Shown here piece after piece: positions 15,452 to 18,107 of a stretch of 18,107 bases of DNA (within the stretch, counting starts at the first letter, position 1; each line of letters begins with the position of its first letter). A model generated the notes under the pieces. The model did no database searches. It worked only from the letters and a program-made list of their open reading frames with translations, and had not been told where the DNA came from. Origin of the DNA: RXIX01 sp003989075 (GTDB lineage: Bacteria > Pseudomonadota > Gammaproteobacteria > Competibacterales > Competibacteraceae); NCBI GenBank assembly GCA_029780415.1, contig JAKOYN010000144.1, forward strand, positions 1 through 18,107. Direction: 5' to 3'. Made by a program: the position numbers and the translations under genes.

Positions 15452-17005
15452 ATGGCCGAGAAGACGTCCGAACAGCATCCGGTGCAGAAGCACCGCCTCA
15501 AGCTGCGCAACCTGCGCCTGTCCGACTATGGCGACGTGCAGGTGATCATGGAACTGGTCTACCACAACATGGACGGTGCCTGGAGCCGTGAGCAGTTCGC
15601 CTCGCAGATTGCCCGCTTCCCCGAGGGGCAGATCTGCATTGAGGACAACGGCAAGGTGGTAGCCGCTGCCATCAGCCTGATCGTTGACTATGGCCGCTAC
15701 GGCGACCGCCATACCTATTGGCAGATTATCGGCGATGGCTACCTGACCACGCACGACCCCAATGGCGATACCCTGTACGGGGTCGATGTCTTTGTGCATC
15801 CCGACTATCGCGATCTGCGGCTTGGCCGGCGCCTGTACGATGCCCGCAAGGAGCTGTGCGAAAAGCTCAACCTGCGCGCCATCGTCGTTGGCGGGCGCAT
15901 TCCCGGCTATGGTCAGCATGCCGACGTCATGAGTCCGCAGCAGTACGTTGAGCAGGTGCGCGCCAAGGAGCGCATCGACCCGATCCTGACCTTCCAGTTG
16001 GCCAATGATTTCCACGTCCGCCGCATCATCACCGGCTATTTGCCCGACGACACCGAGTCGCAGGCCTACGCGGTCCTGCTGGAATGGCTGAACATCTACT
16101 ACGAGGACAAGGAAATCCTGATCGGCGGGCGCAAGTCAGTGGTGCGGGTCGGGGCGGTGCAGTGGCAGATGCGTCCCTTTGCCTCGCTGGACGAGCTGTT
16201 GCAACAGGTTGAATACTTCGTCGATGCCGTGGCCGGCTACAACGCCGATATCGTGCTATTTCCGGAGTTTTTCAACGGCCCGCTGATGGCCCAGTTCAGC
16301 CAGCGCAACACCGCCGAAGCGGTGCGCCAACTGGCCGAGTACACCACACCGCTGCGCGAAGCCATGGTGCAATTGGCCGTGGCCTATAATGTCAACATCA
16401 TCGCCGGCAGCATGCCCGAGTACAGCGGCAGCTCCCTGCACAATGCCGCCTATCTGTGCCGGCGCGATGGCACCTGGGACAAGCAGTCCAAGCTGCACAT
16501 TACCCCCGACGAGCAGGCCTACTGGGGCTTGCAGGGCGGGGATGCATTGCGGGTGTTCGAGCTGGACGTGGGCAAGATCGGCATCCTGATCTGCTACGAC
16601 GTCGAGTTTCCGGAGCTGCCGCGCCTGCTGGCCGATCAGGGCATGCAGATTCTGTTCGTGCCGTTCTGGACCGACACCAAGAATGCCTACCTGCGGGTGC
16701 GGCGCTGCGCCCAGGCCCGGGCGATCGAGAACGAGTGCTACGTGGTGATTTCCGGCAGCGTCGGCAACCTGCCCAAGGTGGAAAACATGGACATGCAGTA
16801 TGCCCAGGCGGCGGTGTTCACACCGTCGGATTTCGCCTTCCCGCACGATGCCATCGCTGCCGAGGCGACGCCGAACACGGAAATGACCCTGATCGTTGAC
16901 CTGGATCTGGATAACCTGAAGGAGCTGCGCATGCACGGCAGCGTGCGCAACTTCCGCGATCGACGCCTGGACCTGTACAAGATTGCCTGGACCGGCCGGG
17001 GATGA
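15452..17005 (+). CDS. Bifunctional GNAT acetyltransferase / nitrilase-superfamily amidohydrolase
   Basis: This 517-residue fusion is organised like Bacillus YhcX. Residues 15-220 are a GNAT domain with VDVFVHPDYRDLRLGRRLYD (111-130) as the acetyl-CoA-binding part. Residues 230-510 are a carbon-nitrogen hydrolase with the complete Glu-Lys-Cys triad: Glu272 in LFPEFF, Lys347 in KQSKLHI and Cys381 in LICYDVEFPE. The hydrolase half should cleave an amide or nitrile C-N bond and the acetyltransferase half acylate an amine; the shared substrate is not known. It begins 13 bases after the CoA-binding gene and precedes dapF by 52 bases, so it probably belongs to the lysA-dapF operon. The ribosome binding site is weak. 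No break or frameshift is present. Confidence 0.93.
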   Translation: MAEKTSEQHPVQKHRLKLRNLRLSDYGDVQVIMELVYHNMDGAWSREQFASQIARFPEGQICIEDNGKVVAAAISLIVDYGRYGDRHTYWQIIGDGYLTTHDPNGDTLYGVDVFVHPDYRDLRLGRRLYDARKELCEKLNLRAIVVGGRIPGYGQHADVMSPQQYVEQVRAKERIDPILTFQLANDFHVRRIITGYLPDDTESQAYAVLLEWLNIYYEDKEILIGGRKSVVRVGAVQWQMRPFASLDELLQQVEYFVDAVAGYNADIVLFPEFFNGPLMAQFSQRNTAEAVRQLAEYTTPLREAMVQLAVAYNVNIIAGSMPEYSGSSLHNAAYLCRRDGTWDKQSKLHITPDEQAYWGLQGGDALRVFELDVGKIGILICYDVEFPELPRLLADQGMQILFVPFWTDTKNAYLRVRRCAQARAIENECYVVISGSVGNLPKVENMDMQYAQAAVFTPSDFAFPHDAIAAEATPNTEMTLIVDLDLDNLKELRMHGSVRNFRDRRLDLYKIAWTGRG

Positions 17006-17057
17006 TGCAGGCCCTGCCGCGCGCCGCTACCTGTCGCAACCTCCAAAGGTCATGATC

Positions 17058-17888
17058 ATGAAACTGTACTTCACCAAGATGCACGGCATCGGCAACGATT
17101 TCGTGGTGATCGATGCCATCAGGCAGAGCGTGGCGCTGACGCCGGCAGCGATTCGTGCCCTGGCGGATCGGCATGTCGGCATCGGCTGCGATCAGGTACT
17201 GCTGGTGGAAACGCCGACCCGTGCCGACGCCGATTTCCGTTACCGGATCTTCAATGCCGATGGTGGCGAAGTCGAGCAGTGTGGCAACGGCGCACGCTGT
17301 TTTGCCCGCTTTGTCCGCGAGCATGATTTAAGCGATCGCGACGAGCTTTGTGTGGAAACTTCGGCCGGCCTGTTGCGGTTGCGCCTGCTGGCCGATGGCC
17401 GGGTGGCGGTGGATATGGGTCAGCCCCGTTTGGAGCCGGCTGAGGTGCCGTTCTTCGCCACCGAGCGCGCCGCACGTTATCCGATCGCGGCTGATGGCGT
17501 TGAGCTGGAGATTGCTGCGGTGTCGATGGGCAATCCGCATGCGGTGCTGATGGTCGAGGATGTCGAGCGTGCACCGGTGGCGCATCTTGGGCCGCTGCTG
17601 GAGCGGCATGGCCGTTTCCCGAATCGTGCCAATGTCGGGTTCATGCAGCTTCTTGCCCCCGATCATATTCGTCTGCGGGTGTTCGAGCGCGGCACCGGCG
17701 AGACCCGTGCCTGTGGCAGTGGTGCCTGCGCGGCAGTGGTGGCGGGACGGCTGTGGGGTTTGCTGTGGCCGAATGTGCGCGTTGATCTGCCCGGTGGCAC
17801 GCTGGAGATCCACTGGGCCGGTGAGGGTGAGCCGGTGACGATGATTGGCCCGGCTACGACGGTGTTCGAGGGCTGGATCGAGCAGTAG
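17058..17888 (+). CDS. dapF: Diaminopimelate epimerase
   Basis: DapF converts LL- to meso-diaminopimelate, the precursor of lysine and of the peptidoglycan cross-link. The 276 residues match the family (E. coli 274). MKLYFTKMHGIGNDFVVID opens the protein. The two catalytic cysteines are Cys75 in EVEQCGNGARC and Cys219 in GETRACGSGACA, and GNPHAV (158-163) is also conserved. I chose the ATG at 17058 because AAAGGT lies about 7 bases upstream and homologues start there; an in-frame ATG two codons upstream is too close to that site. In pseudomonads dapF is followed by a DUF484 gene and xerC. Here it is followed by non-coding sequence with a transposon-like hairpin. Confidence 0.98.
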   Translation: MKLYFTKMHGIGNDFVVIDAIRQSVALTPAAIRALADRHVGIGCDQVLLVETPTRADADFRYRIFNADGGEVEQCGNGARCFARFVREHDLSDRDELCVETSAGLLRLRLLADGRVAVDMGQPRLEPAEVPFFATERAARYPIAADGVELEIAAVSMGNPHAVLMVEDVERAPVAHLGPLLERHGRFPNRANVGFMQLLAPDHIRLRVFERGTGETRACGSGACAAVVAGRLWGLLWPNVRVDLPGGTLEIHWAGEGEPVTMIGPATTVFEGWIEQ

Positions 17889-17906
17889 GTGGCTGTGTAC
17901 CGCGCT

Positions 17907-17940
17907 GTCAACTACCCCGCCCTTTAGGGCGGGGCTTGCG
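17907..17940 (-). mobile_element. Possible right end of an IS200/IS605-family (tnpB) element
   Basis: CCCCGCCC (17915-17922) and GGGCGGGG (17927-17934) form a perfect 8-bp stem with a TTTA loop, flanked by GTCAACTA on the left and CTTGCGG on the right. Read on the minus strand this is AAGCCCCGCCC, a short loop, then GGGCGGGGTAGTTGAC, which I recognise as the usual look of IS200/IS605 (IS1341-type) right ends downstream of tnpB. If so, tnpB would run leftward from beyond the window, and the element is inserted 18 bases after the dapF stop. It could instead serve only as the dapF terminator. Confidence 0.5.
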
Positions 17941-18107
17941 GCTGTGCTCGGACGGTCCCTTGTCGTCATTGCACGCTGCATTGGGCATTCAAGCATGGAT
18001 TCCTGGCATAACATGCGTACCCGTTAGGTCGGTTGACACCCCGGATCAAGGGGCTGCGTTGAAGCAGAGCGACCTCGCTCTTCGTTCCGAGTCTTGATCG
18101 ATTGCGA
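17941..18107 (-). other. Structured non-coding tail, possibly tnpB 3' end with its omega-RNA scaffold
   Basis: The plus strand carries no convincing gene. On the minus strand an open frame from the window edge to a TAA at 18026-18024 gives 27 residues ending RSASTQPLDPGCQPT; this could be the tail of a tnpB, but it has no recognisable TnpB motif. Two more hairpins are present: CCCC/GGGG (18039-18042 and 18050-18053), and AGAGCG/CGCTCT (18066-18071 and 18076-18081) with a 4-base loop. Several hairpins ending at a GC-rich terminal stem is the layout of the guide (omega or reRNA) of TnpB systems. This remains inference without the missing flank. Confidence 0.3.

Noticed and set aside
17328..18014. 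A 228-codon minus-strand frame covering the dapF end and right edge
   Set aside because: Most of it is antisense to dapF, and the product is His/Arg/Gln-rich. It crosses the GC hairpin at 17915-17934 and has no TnpB motif.
1..18107. CRISPR array, tRNA or rRNA genes, or an anti-phage defence system
   Set aside because: No regularly spaced direct repeats, cloverleaf or rRNA-like sequence was seen, and no gene shows nuclease, NTPase or toxin motifs typical of defence islands.

Overview
The window looks like a chromosomal segment of a GC-rich gammaproteobacterium. The evidence is gene order: a hemC-hemD-hemX-hemY operon diverging from argH, an lptM-lysA-...-dapF cluster, and ubiD followed by a ferredoxin/flavin reductase gene, all arrangements known from Pseudomonas and related gammaproteobacteria. 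A purple-sulfur or Competibacter-like lineage is possible, but the sequence does not fix the genus.

Layout. The left edge (1-322) holds the end of a small ribbon-helix-helix protein and three hairpins. Positions 323-2318 (minus) encode the two membrane subunits of a TRAP transporter, dctQ and dctM, with no binding-protein gene in view. Positions 2509-5047 (plus) carry ubiD and a 2Fe-2S/flavin reductase. Positions 5115-9599 (minus) are hemCDXY, every junction being a 4-base start/stop overlap. Positions 9647-12666 (plus) are argH, then a secreted polysaccharide deacetylase starting on the base after the argH stop, then a GNAT acetyltransferase overlapping it by 4 bases. These last two look lower in GC than their neighbours. 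An alpha/beta-hydrolase (12750-13439, minus) diverges from lptM-lysA-(CoA-binding protein)-(GNAT/nitrilase fusion)-dapF (13569-17888, plus). The right edge (17889-18107) is non-coding on the plus strand. It carries a perfect GC-rich hairpin and flanks that resemble the right end of an IS200/IS605-type (tnpB) element whose body would lie beyond the window on the minus strand.

How the genes fit together. Most are housekeeping: ubiquinone precursor decarboxylation (ubiD), early tetrapyrrole synthesis (hemC, hemD), the last step of arginine synthesis (argH), the last two steps of the DAP/lysine pathway (dapF, lysA) and outer-membrane biogenesis (lptM). Less understood genes sit among them: the deacetylase/acetyltransferase pair behind argH, the CoA-binding and GNAT/nitrilase genes between lysA and dapF, the ubiD-linked reductase and the orphan TRAP membrane pair.

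I found no CRISPR array, tRNA, rRNA, prophage or obvious defence island. The best candidates for something undescribed are the two embedded gene pairs and the possible guide-RNA-bearing transposon end. All are inferences from context, not proof of a new system.
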